From assembly GCA_013368795.1 (NCBI GenBank), contig JABFXX010000679.1, positions 1-37,681 on the forward strand: DNA of 37,681 nucleotides, read 5' to 3'. Position 1 is the stretch's first letter. Every line of letters starts with the position of its first letter. Of the stretch, positions 16,624 through 24,353 are shown in pieces. Under the pieces are notes generated by a model. That model was not told where the DNA came from. It saw only the letters and a program-made list of their open reading frames with translations, and made no database searches. This stretch comes from Kofleriaceae bacterium. GTDB taxonomy: Bacteria; Myxococcota_A; Polyangia; Haliangiales; Haliangiaceae. The position numbers and the translations under genes were made by a program.

Positions 16624-16988
16624 AGTTCGGTAAAGGACATGCAGTTGTCGTCGGCGTCGTCGCGCTCGCCGCGATCGGTATCGCGACCGACAGCGGGCCG
16701 CTGATCCTCGGCGGCGGCGACAGTCACGCGATCGTCGGAAGGCCGCTGACGCCGATGAGCTACGCCGGTGTCGCGCGTCGCACCGCGCGGCGGTCCGCGT
16801 ACGCCGGCGCCTACTACGGTGGCGCCTACGGTGGCCCCGCGTACGCCGCGCCGGTCCCCGTCGCGCCATCGGGGTACGTGACCGCGCTTCCCGGCGGCTG
16901 CGTGCCGAGCGGTGGCGTCTACGTGTGCGGCAGTGCGCAGTACCGGCCGTACTACAACGGACCGACCGTCGTGTATCGGCCCATGTAG
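16620..16988 (+). CDS. Small exported Gly/Tyr-rich protein
   Basis: This 122-residue protein starts at ATG 16620, overlapping the DUF2092 stop, with GGGAGG seven bases upstream. A basic N-terminus and hydrophobic stretch (VVVGVVALAAIGIA) indicate a signal sequence. The centre is Ala/Gly/Tyr-rich (YAGAYYGGAYGGPAYAAP). The end carries LPGGCVPSGGVYVCGSAQYR followed by PYYNGPTVVYRP, a motif with two Cys that I recognise as recurring in small exported proteins found beside DUF2092 genes. The two Cys could form a disulfide in the periplasm. Function is unknown, but tight coupling to the DUF2092 gene suggests joint action. Confidence 0.8.
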   Translation: MKFGKGHAVVVGVVALAAIGIATDSGPLILGGGDSHAIVGRPLTPMSYAGVARRTARRSAYAGAYYGGAYGGPAYAAPVPVAPSGYVTALPGGCVPSGGVYVCGSAQYRPYYNGPTVVYRPM

Positions 16989-16990
16989 TG

Positions 16991-18151
16991 ATGCCCGAGC
17001 TCGCGGTCGATCATCGGTTCTCGCTGACGCATGGAGGACCGTTCTTTCGCCTCCTGCGACGCGTCCGGCTCGTCGCGCCGAAGGGCAACGTCCGCTGGTT
17101 CTGGCTTGTCCCGATCACCTGGCTTCCGATCGGGATCTCCGCCGCCTCGCGGTTCGTCGCTGGCGAGCGACTCGCGCCGGTGATGCGCGACGCGAGCGTC
17201 CACGCGCGGCTGCTCGTGGCGCTACCGCTGATCTTGATCGCGGAGAAGCTGCTCGAGGAGCGCGTCGAGCGTTCGATGTACGTGATGCGCCAGGAGCGCC
17301 TGACCGACGAGGCGCACCTCGACTCGATCCTGCATGGCGTGGAACGCCTGCGTGACTCGCGGGTCGTCGAGGCGATCTTCGCAATCCTCTGCGTCATCCG
17401 CTCGCAGACCCTGCTCTGGGGCGGCAACGGGCCCCTCGGCTTCGTACAGGGCCTCGAGCAGGTGCGCGGGATCTCGTTCGCGGGACTCTGGTACGTCGGC
17501 TTCTGTCTGCCGCTCCTCAACTTCCTGATGCTGCGCTGGCTCTGGCAGTGGCTGATGTGGATCGTCGTGCTGGTGCGGTTCGCGCGACTGCCGCTCGAGA
17601 TGAACGGCATGCATCCCGACGGTGCGGCCGGTCTCAAGTTCCTCAGCATGCCGACGAGTGCGCTCGCGACGTTCCTCGCGGGCATGACGTCGATCGCGTC
17701 CGCGACGTGGTCGATGAAGATCCTGCACGGCCAGGCGACACTCCAGTCGTTCATCCCGATGTTCGTCGTCCTCATCGTCGCCGCGGCACTGCTCGCGTTC
17801 GGTCCGCTGATGCTGTTCTCGGCTCACGTGTGCCGCGCGAGGCACCGCGACCTGACGCTGTTCCACGCGTTCTCACACGAGTACGTCCAGCAGTTCAAGC
17901 GGAGCTGGCTCTCGGGCAAGCCACGGCAAGAGGACGTCCTGGGCCTCTCGGACATCCAGTCGCTCAACGACCTCGGCGGCTCCTACGATCGCACCGAGAA
18001 GACGAGCATGTTCCCGTTCGGGGTGAGGACGCTCGCCACGCTGTGGCTCGGTGCGCTGATCCCGGTGCTTCCGGTCGTGCTCTCTGCGATGCCGCTCAGC
18101 GAGGTCATCGAGCATCTCGGGAAGATCCTGCTCGGTGGCCTACCAACGTGA
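16991..18151 (+). CDS. Polytopic membrane protein of unknown function
   Basis: This 386-residue protein starts at ATG 16991 (GTG 16988 is an alternative), two bases after the preceding stop. Six or seven hydrophobic segments are visible, including WFWLVPITWLPIGISAA, LLVALPLILIAE, LWYVGFCLPLLNFLMLRWLW, LATFLAGMTSIASATW, FVVLIVAAALLAFGPLMLF and LWLGALIPVLPVVLSAM. A cytoplasmic stretch of about 70 residues (HVCRARHRDL to DRTEKTSMFPFG) separates the last two. I do not recognise a transporter or enzyme family. It is the third gene of the DUF2092 operon and could be a membrane anchor or permease for it. It ends 197 bases before a convergent lipoprotein gene. Confidence 0.8.
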   Translation: MPELAVDHRFSLTHGGPFFRLLRRVRLVAPKGNVRWFWLVPITWLPIGISAASRFVAGERLAPVMRDASVHARLLVALPLILIAEKLLEERVERSMYVMRQERLTDEAHLDSILHGVERLRDSRVVEAIFAILCVIRSQTLLWGGNGPLGFVQGLEQVRGISFAGLWYVGFCLPLLNFLMLRWLWQWLMWIVVLVRFARLPLEMNGMHPDGAAGLKFLSMPTSALATFLAGMTSIASATWSMKILHGQATLQSFIPMFVVLIVAAALLAFGPLMLFSAHVCRARHRDLTLFHAFSHEYVQQFKRSWLSGKPRQEDVLGLSDIQSLNDLGGSYDRTEKTSMFPFGVRTLATLWLGALIPVLPVVLSAMPLSEVIEHLGKILLGGLPT

Positions 18152-18348
18152 TCGCCGTCCCGAGCCCGAGCGCTGTGCGCTCGCCCTCCGCGGATTTCGC
18201 GCGGCCAGGATCGTCGACGTCGAACACAGCTGCGATGAGGTCCGGACATGGGGAAGCTCGCGGGCCGATGCTCGTGGCGCGGAGATCCGGGCTCGGGCTC
18301 GGGCTCCGGCCTTCGGCCTTGGCTCGGGTTAGCTTCGCGCGCCGAAGA
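18152..18348. other. Intergenic region between convergent genes, GGGCTC repeats
   Basis: This 197-base gap lies between a membrane-protein gene and a lipoprotein gene that converge. Around 18288-18327 it contains three consecutive GGGCTC hexamers and a short GGCC-TTC-GGCC inverted repeat, followed by another GGCTCGGG. This could act as a bidirectional terminator, but there is no T run on either side. No coding potential was recognised. Confidence 0.4.
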
Positions 18349-18951
18349 TCACGTCGACGCCGGCGTGCCGGGGATGATCTTCTCCTTGTCGAGCTCGCGG
18401 CTGACGACCGTGGTCACATCGCCGATGAGCTGCCTCAGGTCCTCCGGGTCAGTCGACTTGCTGATGCCCGACCACACGAGGCGGTTGCCGTGCAAGGAGT
18501 ACGCGTTGACCTCGATCCGGACGACCGTCTCGGGAATCGCCTCTCCGCCCCACGCATCGCCCCAGTATCCCCAGTACTCGTCGAGCGTCGGCACGTACTT
18601 CAGCTGCGTATCCTTGCCGATGAGCCGCATCGTCACGACGCCGTTGTAGCCGGCGGCGCGAAGCGCGGAGAGCGCACGGTTGCGATCGGACAGGTCCTCC
18701 TCGCTGAGCACGGCATACGCTGGCGTCGAGCGGACGCCACGCTTGCGGAGCTGCGCCGCGAGCTGGTCTTCCCACGACCGGCTGATCGTCTGGTTCCTCG
18801 ACATCGACAGCGTGACGACGTTCGTGAGCTCGCCGTAGCGAGCGTTTGGCGAGCGCCAGGTGTCCTCGATCGAGGCGGTGCCCCCGGCGCAGCCGGCGAC
18901 GAGAGCGAGCGAAAGCAGTGCGCCGGAGAAGATGCGTTCGAGACTAGGCAT
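18349..18951 (-). CDS. Predicted lipoprotein
   Basis: This 200-residue protein has a lipoprotein signal peptide ending in the lipobox LVAGC with C21 as the lipidated residue. The mature part begins AGGTASIEDTWRSP and continues with ELTNVVTLSMSRNQTISRSWEDQLAAQLRKRGV, EEDLSDRNRALSALRAAGYNGVVTMRLIGKD and a C-terminal segment with VVRIEVNAYSLHGNRLVWSG. This pattern, with an Arg-x-x-Glu-Asp helix followed by a strand ending in a variable VxMRL, resembles DUF4136-like outer-membrane lipoproteins, though I am not certain of the family. Its ATG overlaps the last eight bases of the transporter gene, so the two are probably co-translated. Confidence 0.8.
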   Translation of the reverse strand: MPSLERIFSGALLSLALVAGCAGGTASIEDTWRSPNARYGELTNVVTLSMSRNQTISRSWEDQLAAQLRKRGVRSTPAYAVLSEEDLSDRNRALSALRAAGYNGVVTMRLIGKDTQLKYVPTLDEYWGYWGDAWGGEAIPETVVRIEVNAYSLHGNRLVWSGISKSTDPEDLRQLIGDVTTVVSRELDKEKIIPGTPAST

Positions 18952-19807
18952 AGGTCAGTCCTTGTTGGGTCTTGCGCTCCCGACGGAGCCAGACGTTGAA
19001 CGGGACGAAGGACAACGTGCGAAGCACGAGGAAGAGGACGATGAGCGGCGCCGCCTTCGCCGGGTAGCTGCGCGACATCACGGCGAGCGCGAGCGCGGGG
19101 TTGCCGAACGCAGCCGCATACGCGATCGCGGTGCGCTGACCGACTCGCGCCGGCGTCGCGAAGTAGCCGATCGCGCCGGCCCCGAAACCGATCAGGATGC
19201 ACGCGATGGCTCCGGTCACTGAGATCTCGCGCAGGCCGAGACCGGTCTTGATGACGAGCACCACGACGATGAGGCCGAGCCCGATGATGAACAGCGCATT
19301 CGCGACCGAGGCGAGCCGCGCCGCCACGTGCGGCCACTTCACGTTGATGATGCGGCCGATCACGTAGGGCACGACGACGGTCGGGAGGATCACGACGATG
19401 ACGTCGCGCATCCGGAAGTGCAGATCGAGCGGCGTGATCCGATCGAGCACGAGCGCCCACAGGGGCGTCAGTACGATCGCAGTCGCGAGCGTCGTGAGGA
19501 GTACGATCAACGCCGTATCGCGGTCGCCATGAACCCTGGAGGTCTTGCGCAGGAGCAGCGGCACACCGGGGCAGATTGCCATCACCATCAGCGTCGCTGC
19601 GCTGAGTGGCGGTGGGCGAAGCGCGTAGAGGATCGCGAGCGCGAGGAGTGGGACGCCAATCCACACGGCAACGAGTGCGCGGATCACGAGCCATCGCTGC
19701 TCGCGCAACATGATGACGACTACCTGTCGGTTCGTCCGTAGACCAACCGAAAACATGAACATCGCGATCGCTTGGGTCGCGACTAGGCGGCCTATGCTCG
19801 CCAGCAT
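18944..19807 (-). CDS. BASS-type (bile acid:sodium symporter-like) transporter
   Basis: This 287-residue membrane protein has about nine hydrophobic segments and an N-terminal FMFSVGLRTNR motif typical of bile acid/sodium symporter-like families, followed by segments such as AATLMVMAICPGVPLLLRKTSRVHGD and AIAYAAAFGNPALALAV. The latter pair correspond to the helix-break regions that line the substrate site in BASS proteins. I cannot tell which organic anion is carried. ATG 19807 is preferred over GTG 19810 because GGAG lies seven bases before it. The gene is divergent from the sulfatase over 95 bases, so the two may share control. The following lipoprotein overlaps it by eight bases. A sulfatase and an organic-anion transporter head to head hint at use of a sulfated or carboxylated compound; this is inference. 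Confidence 0.82.
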   Translation of the reverse strand: MLASIGRLVATQAIAMFMFSVGLRTNRQVVVIMLREQRWLVIRALVAVWIGVPLLALAILYALRPPPLSAATLMVMAICPGVPLLLRKTSRVHGDRDTALIVLLTTLATAIVLTPLWALVLDRITPLDLHFRMRDVIVVILPTVVVPYVIGRIINVKWPHVAARLASVANALFIIGLGLIVVVLVIKTGLGLREISVTGAIACILIGFGAGAIGYFATPARVGQRTAIAYAAAFGNPALALAVMSRSYPAKAAPLIVLFLVLRTLSFVPFNVWLRRERKTQQGLTYA

Positions 19808-19902
19808 CACGGACTCCGAAAACGTGTATTGCGAAGAGGCTGCGAGCGATGTGCCACGGAGGTACGGGAATTGCTCGTGCCGACGCTCTCAGGAGGAGAG
19901 CG

Positions 19903-21459
19903 ATGGCGCAGAACCACGGCAAGAAACCAAACATCCTCGTCATATTTGGCGACGACATCGGGATATGGAACCTGTCCTGTTACTCGCGGGGGATGATGGG
20001 CTACCAGACACCCAACATCGATCGCATCGCCCACGAGGGCATGATGTTCACCGATTCATACGGCGAGCAGAGCTGCACCGCGGGACGCGCGGCGTTCATG
20101 ACGGGCCAGTCGGTGTTCCGCACCGGACTCTCGAAGGTCGGCTTTCCCGGCGCCCCCGTTGGTCTCCAGGCCGAGGACGTGACCATCGCCGAGCTGCTCA
20201 AGCCGCAGGGCTACGCCACGGGGCAGTTCGGCAAGAACCACTTCGGCGATCGCAACGAGTACCTGCCGACGGTCCACGGCTTCGACGAGTTCTTCGGCAA
20301 CCTCTATCACCTCAACGCCGAGGAGGATCCGCAGGATCCCGACTACCCGGATCCGAAAGACTTCCCCGAGTTCAAGAAGCGGTTCGGGCCGCGTGGCGTG
20401 ATCAAGAGCTGGGCGACCGACAAGGATGATTCGACCGACGAGCCGCGCTGGGGACGCGTCGGCAAGCAGAAGATCGAGGACACCGGCCCTCTCACGCGCG
20501 AGCGCATGAAGACGTGCGACGACGAGTTCGTCGGCGCGGCGGTCGACTTCATCAAGCGCCAGACGACTGCGCACAAGCCGTGGTTCGTGTGGCTCAACAC
20601 GACGCACATGCACGTGCGCACGCACACGAAGGACTCGAGCATCGGCCAGGCCGGGCGCTGGCAGTCGCCGTATCACGACACGATGATCGATCACGACAAG
20701 AACGTCGGGCAGATGCTGAAGCTGCTCGACGATCTCAAGATCGCGCAGGACACGATCGTCCTCTACACGACCGACAACGGGCCGCACATGAACACGTGGC
20801 CCGACGGCGCGATGACGCCGTTTCGCAGCGAGAAGAACACGAACTGGGAGGGCGCGTTCCGCGTGCCGATGGTGCTGCGGTGGCCCGGCAAGATTCCCGC
20901 GAACTCACTGTGCAACGAGATCGTCAGTCACCACGACTGGATGCCGACATTCCTCGCGGCTGCAGGTGAGCCTCACATCGTCGAGAAGCTGCGCAGCGGC
21001 TACCACACGGACGGCAAGCGATTCCACAACCACATCGACGGCTACAACCTGCTGCCACAGCTGACCGGGCAGGCGCAGAGCAAGAAGTGGCCGCGCACCG
21101 GCTTCATCTACTTCAGCGACGACGGCGATCTCGTCGCACTCCGCGCCTACAACTGGAAGATGGTGTTCCTCGAGCAGCGCTGTCGCGGCACGCTGGAAGT
21201 CTGGGCCGAGCCATTCACGGCGCTGCGCGTCCCGAAACTGTTCAACCTGCGCACCGATCCGTTCGAGCGCGCCGACACCACGTCGAACACGTACTGGGAC
21301 TGGTACCTGTCGAAGGCGTACATGATCATGGCGGGGCAGTCGATCGTCTCGGACTTCCTCGCGACGTTCAAAGACTTCCCGCCGCGCCAGAAGGCGGCGA
21401 GCTTCACGATCGATCAGATCATGAAGAAGATGGAGGACTCGCTGGTCGGCGGACGCTAG
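19903..21459 (+). CDS. Type I (formylglycine) sulfatase / arylsulfatase family
   Basis: This 518-residue protein starts at ATG 19903 behind AGGAGGAG. It belongs to the alkaline-phosphatase-like sulfatase superfamily, which hydrolyses sulfate esters. Metal ligands D17/D18 occur in ILVIFGDDIG and the formylglycine site is SCTAGRAAFMTGQ with C58 and R62. The core motif is C-x-A-x-R, an accepted variant of C-x-P-x-R. The downstream metal-site segment is YTTDNGPH. FVWLNTTHMHV and GAFRVPMVLRWPGKIP are further family blocks. No signal peptide is visible, so it would act in the cytoplasm. C58 needs oxidation by a formylglycine-generating enzyme, and none is encoded in this window. Its TAG stop overlaps the stop of D7 on the other strand. 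The natural substrate is not evident. Confidence 0.93.
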   Translation: MAQNHGKKPNILVIFGDDIGIWNLSCYSRGMMGYQTPNIDRIAHEGMMFTDSYGEQSCTAGRAAFMTGQSVFRTGLSKVGFPGAPVGLQAEDVTIAELLKPQGYATGQFGKNHFGDRNEYLPTVHGFDEFFGNLYHLNAEEDPQDPDYPDPKDFPEFKKRFGPRGVIKSWATDKDDSTDEPRWGRVGKQKIEDTGPLTRERMKTCDDEFVGAAVDFIKRQTTAHKPWFVWLNTTHMHVRTHTKDSSIGQAGRWQSPYHDTMIDHDKNVGQMLKLLDDLKIAQDTIVLYTTDNGPHMNTWPDGAMTPFRSEKNTNWEGAFRVPMVLRWPGKIPANSLCNEIVSHHDWMPTFLAAAGEPHIVEKLRSGYHTDGKRFHNHIDGYNLLPQLTGQAQSKKWPRTGFIYFSDDGDLVALRAYNWKMVFLEQRCRGTLEVWAEPFTALRVPKLFNLRTDPFERADTTSNTYWDWYLSKAYMIMAGQSIVSDFLATFKDFPPRQKAASFTIDQIMKKMEDSLVGGR

Positions 21460-22838
21460 TGGCGCACGTCGCCGCTGGCGCGCAGTTTCTGGAGGTCGCC
21501 GAGCCGCCACGTCTTCGCGAACACCGCCTCCTCCGGCCCGTAGAACCGAAACATCGCGAACCACTGGCGGCCGCGCGACGTCGGGATCCAGTTCGTCTCG
21601 TGGCCCGGCGGCGCCGTCGGGCCGAAGTAGAGGTCGACCGAGCCGTCGGCATTCTTCCGCAACCGCTCGTCGTACGAGCTCACCTCGACGCGCGGTGACT
21701 CGCGCATGAATGCGGCCGACGAGATGTCGTAGACCGTGCAGGCCCAGAACTGCCGCGCCGGCACGTTCGCGGGCACGTGCAGCGTGTACGAGGCGTCGCC
21801 GCTGAGGATCTGGCCGCTGCGATCGATATAGGCCACGAGGTACATGGTCGCCGCGCCGAGCTTCGCCGGCGGCGCGCACGCGACGTAGAACATCAGCCCG
21901 CGCTCCTCGGCGTCGAGCTCGCCCTGGTCGTCGACGAACGTGAAACCGGTCTCCATGCCGACCGGGCTCGGCGTACGCCACGTGCCTTCGGGCCAGTACG
22001 CGGTACCGCTGAGCGGCAGCTGCCTCGTGAAGTGGGCGTGCGCGTCGAGCGCGGCGCTGCGCAGGAGCAGCTGCATCGGCCCCTGGGGCGCGAACGGCTT
22101 GCCCTTCTCGATGCCGAGCAGGGCGAGCTGCTGGTGCATCGCCACGTCGCGCGGGTTCGGCCGCTCTTCGTCGATCATGCGCGCGAGGTTCGCGAAGAAG
22201 GTCTCGTCGAAGCGGACGATGCCGTCGAACTGCTTGCCGGTCATGTCGATCTGCGCCTGGTGCGGCGGCGATGCGCCCGTCTCCGAGAACGGGTAGACGT
22301 TCACCTTCTTGACGAGCGCGAGCGCGCGTTCGATGTCCGCCGGCGACGAACCGTCGGGGATCGCACGCAGCGCGACGTAGGCGTTGTACGTCTCGAGCCT
22401 GATCGGGATGTAGCCGGCCGGAATGTCACCCGTGTACGCGGGCGGCATCACGAGGTACCTGGCGCCCTTGCCTTCGTCCTCGCCGGCGGGGCCGACGTCG
22501 ACCGCGGGCACCTGCCACGCATCGACGATCGAGCCGAACAGACCGGCGCCCTTCGCGGGCGGGATCTCGAGCACGACGGGACCACCGTGCGTGTTGAGCT
22601 GGATCCACACGTAACGTGCCGACGCATTCGGCGTCGTGATCTGCAGCTTCCAGTCCGCGGGCTGCGACCAGTACACGACGTCTCCATATTCGGCCTGCGC
22701 GTCTCGAAAGTACGCCTGGCGCATCGCCTCGAAGCTGACGAGCGGCGTGGCCCACACGGCCGCTTCGAGCGCGATCCCGTGGAGCGCCGTCGTCGTGATC
22801 TCTGGAGCCTCGTCCCCCGCCGTCTTGTCCTTCACCAT
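21456..22838 (-). CDS. DUF1254/DUF1214 domain protein (paralogue D7)
   Basis: This 460-residue protein starts at ATG 22838; GTG 22841 is also in frame, but AGGAG spacing favours the ATG. It has the same subtype blocks as D1 and D3: GIALEAAVWATPLVSFEAMRQAYFRDAQAEYGDVVYWSQPADWKLQITTP in pieces, then GGPVVLEIPPAKGAGLFGSIVDAW, GKQFDGIVRFDETFFANLARMI, and in the DUF1214 part ASYTLHVPANVPARQFWACTVYD, NADGSVDLYFGPTAPPGHE and NWIPTSRGRQWFAMFRFYGP. No signal peptide. It lies 6 kb from the other six paralogues, convergent with the sulfatase and sharing a four-base stop overlap with it. Function is unknown. Confidence 0.9.
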   Translation of the reverse strand: MVKDKTAGDEAPEITTTALHGIALEAAVWATPLVSFEAMRQAYFRDAQAEYGDVVYWSQPADWKLQITTPNASARYVWIQLNTHGGPVVLEIPPAKGAGLFGSIVDAWQVPAVDVGPAGEDEGKGARYLVMPPAYTGDIPAGYIPIRLETYNAYVALRAIPDGSSPADIERALALVKKVNVYPFSETGASPPHQAQIDMTGKQFDGIVRFDETFFANLARMIDEERPNPRDVAMHQQLALLGIEKGKPFAPQGPMQLLLRSAALDAHAHFTRQLPLSGTAYWPEGTWRTPSPVGMETGFTFVDDQGELDAEERGLMFYVACAPPAKLGAATMYLVAYIDRSGQILSGDASYTLHVPANVPARQFWACTVYDISSAAFMRESPRVEVSSYDERLRKNADGSVDLYFGPTAPPGHETNWIPTSRGRQWFAMFRFYGPEEAVFAKTWRLGDLQKLRASGDVRH

Positions 22839-22942
22839 CACGCTCTCCTGTGAAATCTCAGGGGAGTTGGGTGCAACGGGAGTGCCTCCTCATACGTACC
22901 CCGTGCACTTCCGGTGTCCCACGTAATCCGTAGACTTCGTGC

Positions 22943-23470
22943 GTGGTAGAGCTGTTCGAGAACATCGACGTCCTTCGCCAGAAGGCGATCTATCTCTCGA
23001 GCCTCAGCCTCGCCGGCGTCGGGTTCGGCGCGCGCGGCCGCGAGATTCCACGCGACGCGATCGTCGAGGTCTCGGGCTCGCCTCTCGTCGCACGCTCGTC
23101 GACGGGGACGAACATCTCGCCGACGTACTGGGACGCGGCGGACAACATCGTGCCGTTCGATCAGGTCATCGACTCGGTGCTCGACGCAGACGGCATGATC
23201 CATCTCGAGCCGAAGGTCAGCTTCAAGCTCGTCGGTGGACGCGTCATGGGCTTTTCTCTCTACGGTTCCCACCTCGCGGCGCTCGGCCATCCCAGGACCT
23301 ACGACGACCTCGTCGGGCTGTTCGGCGTTCCCGATCGCGAGCGTGAACGCGTCACGTTTGGCGACCTCATGGGCTACGACCTGTACTACGAGACTGCGCG
23401 CAAGCAGGTCTGCTGGGACGCGCTCGACCACCGCGTGTACCTCGTCTGCCTCGGCGACTACCCGTTCTAG
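22943..23470 (+). CDS. Hypothetical protein, 175 residues
   Basis: This 175-residue soluble protein starts at GTG 22943. There is no good ribosome-binding site, so translation may be weak or leaderless. The composition is ordinary for the genome and the frame has strong third-position G/C, supporting a real gene. Notable segments are AGVGFGARGREIPRDAIVEVSGSPL, KVSFKLVGGRVMGFSLYGSHLAALGHPRTYDDLVGLFG and a Cys/Trp-containing end (KQVCWDALDHRVYLVCLGDYPF). No signal peptide, membrane segment or catalytic motif is recognised. It is divergent from D7 over about 104 bases. Confidence 0.75.
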   Translation: MVELFENIDVLRQKAIYLSSLSLAGVGFGARGREIPRDAIVEVSGSPLVARSSTGTNISPTYWDAADNIVPFDQVIDSVLDADGMIHLEPKVSFKLVGGRVMGFSLYGSHLAALGHPRTYDDLVGLFGVPDRERERVTFGDLMGYDLYYETARKQVCWDALDHRVYLVCLGDYPF

Positions 23471-23536
23471 GCCGGGCGCGCAGCGGCCTGGGCATGTCGA
23501 CTGCAGCTTCGGTGCTGCGTCGACAAGGAGTCAGCA

Positions 23537-24190
23537 ATGACAACGACAGAAGTGCCGCCGACGACGGAATTGCGCCCGCCGATGGAGCCGCCTCCACGGT
23601 TCGAGAGGCGCCCGCCGGAGGAGACCGAAGCTCATCTCAGATTCAGGAACTGGCGCTGGTGGACCGTCGCGCTGCGCGGCGTCGTCGCGATCGCATTCGG
23701 CGTTCTCGCGCTGATTGCACCCACGTATGCGTTCCTGTCGCTCGTGATCCTGTTCGGCATCTACGCGATCGCCGATGGCGTACTCGCGTTCGCGCTCGGC
23801 GCGACACCGCTCGTGTCCAAGGGCGCGACGTACGCACGCGGCGTGATCTCGATCGCGGCCGGCGTCATCGCGCTCGTGTGGCCGCAGATCACCGGGCTCG
23901 CGCTGCTGTTCGTCATCGCGGCCTGGGCGATCGCCGCAGGCATCGTCGAGATCGCGATGGCGATCCGGTTGCGCAAGGCGATCGCGCACGAGTGGCTGCT
24001 CGGCGTCGAAGGCGTCCTATCGATCGTGTTCGGCGTGCTGCTGTTCATCTCGCCGCTCGCCGGTGCGGTCGTGCTCGGGCTCTGGGTCGGCATCTACGCG
24101 CTGATCCTCGGCGGGATGCTCGTCGCGACGGGATTGCGTCTGCGCTCGGCCGAACACGCGCCCCTGTCCGCGGCGCCTGCCGCGGCCTGA
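23537..24190 (+). CDS. HdeD/DUF308-family membrane protein
   Basis: This 217-residue protein starts at ATG 23537 behind AAGGAG. A Pro/Glu-rich cytoplasmic N-terminus of about 40 residues is followed by three pairs of hydrophobic segments (VALRGVVAIAFGVLALIAP, FLSLVILFGIYAIADGVLAF, ARGVISIAAGVIALVWP, GLALLFVIAAWAIAAGIVEI, LGVEGVLSIVFGVLLFISP, VLGLWVGIYALILGGMLVA). The recurring R/E-G-(hydrophobic)-GVL-(hydrophobic)-P pattern is the hallmark of HdeD-like DUF308 proteins. HdeD in Escherichia coli is linked to acid resistance; the role here is not known. The N-terminal Pro-rich extension is longer than in typical members. Confidence 0.88.
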   Translation: MTTTEVPPTTELRPPMEPPPRFERRPPEETEAHLRFRNWRWWTVALRGVVAIAFGVLALIAPTYAFLSLVILFGIYAIADGVLAFALGATPLVSKGATYARGVISIAAGVIALVWPQITGLALLFVIAAWAIAAGIVEIAMAIRLRKAIAHEWLLGVEGVLSIVFGVLLFISPLAGAVVLGLWVGIYALILGGMLVATGLRLRSAEHAPLSAAPAAA

Positions 24191-24353
24191 CCGTCCTCTC
24201 ATCTCGCACCTCCACGGGGTTGGCGAAGCAAGCGCCAGGCCCGGGGGCGTGCGCGTTTGCCGTGCTGGGCGCTCGCAAGCGCACCAGCAAATCCCGTACG
24301 TCGACGGCAGCGTCTCCTGGGCGCCGCGGTTTATGGCGTATTCTGGCGACCGC

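Noticed and set aside
18288..18327. Intrinsic terminator in the GGGCTC repeat region
   Set aside because: The stem is only four base pairs and no T run follows on either strand, so it is noted only as a possible structure.
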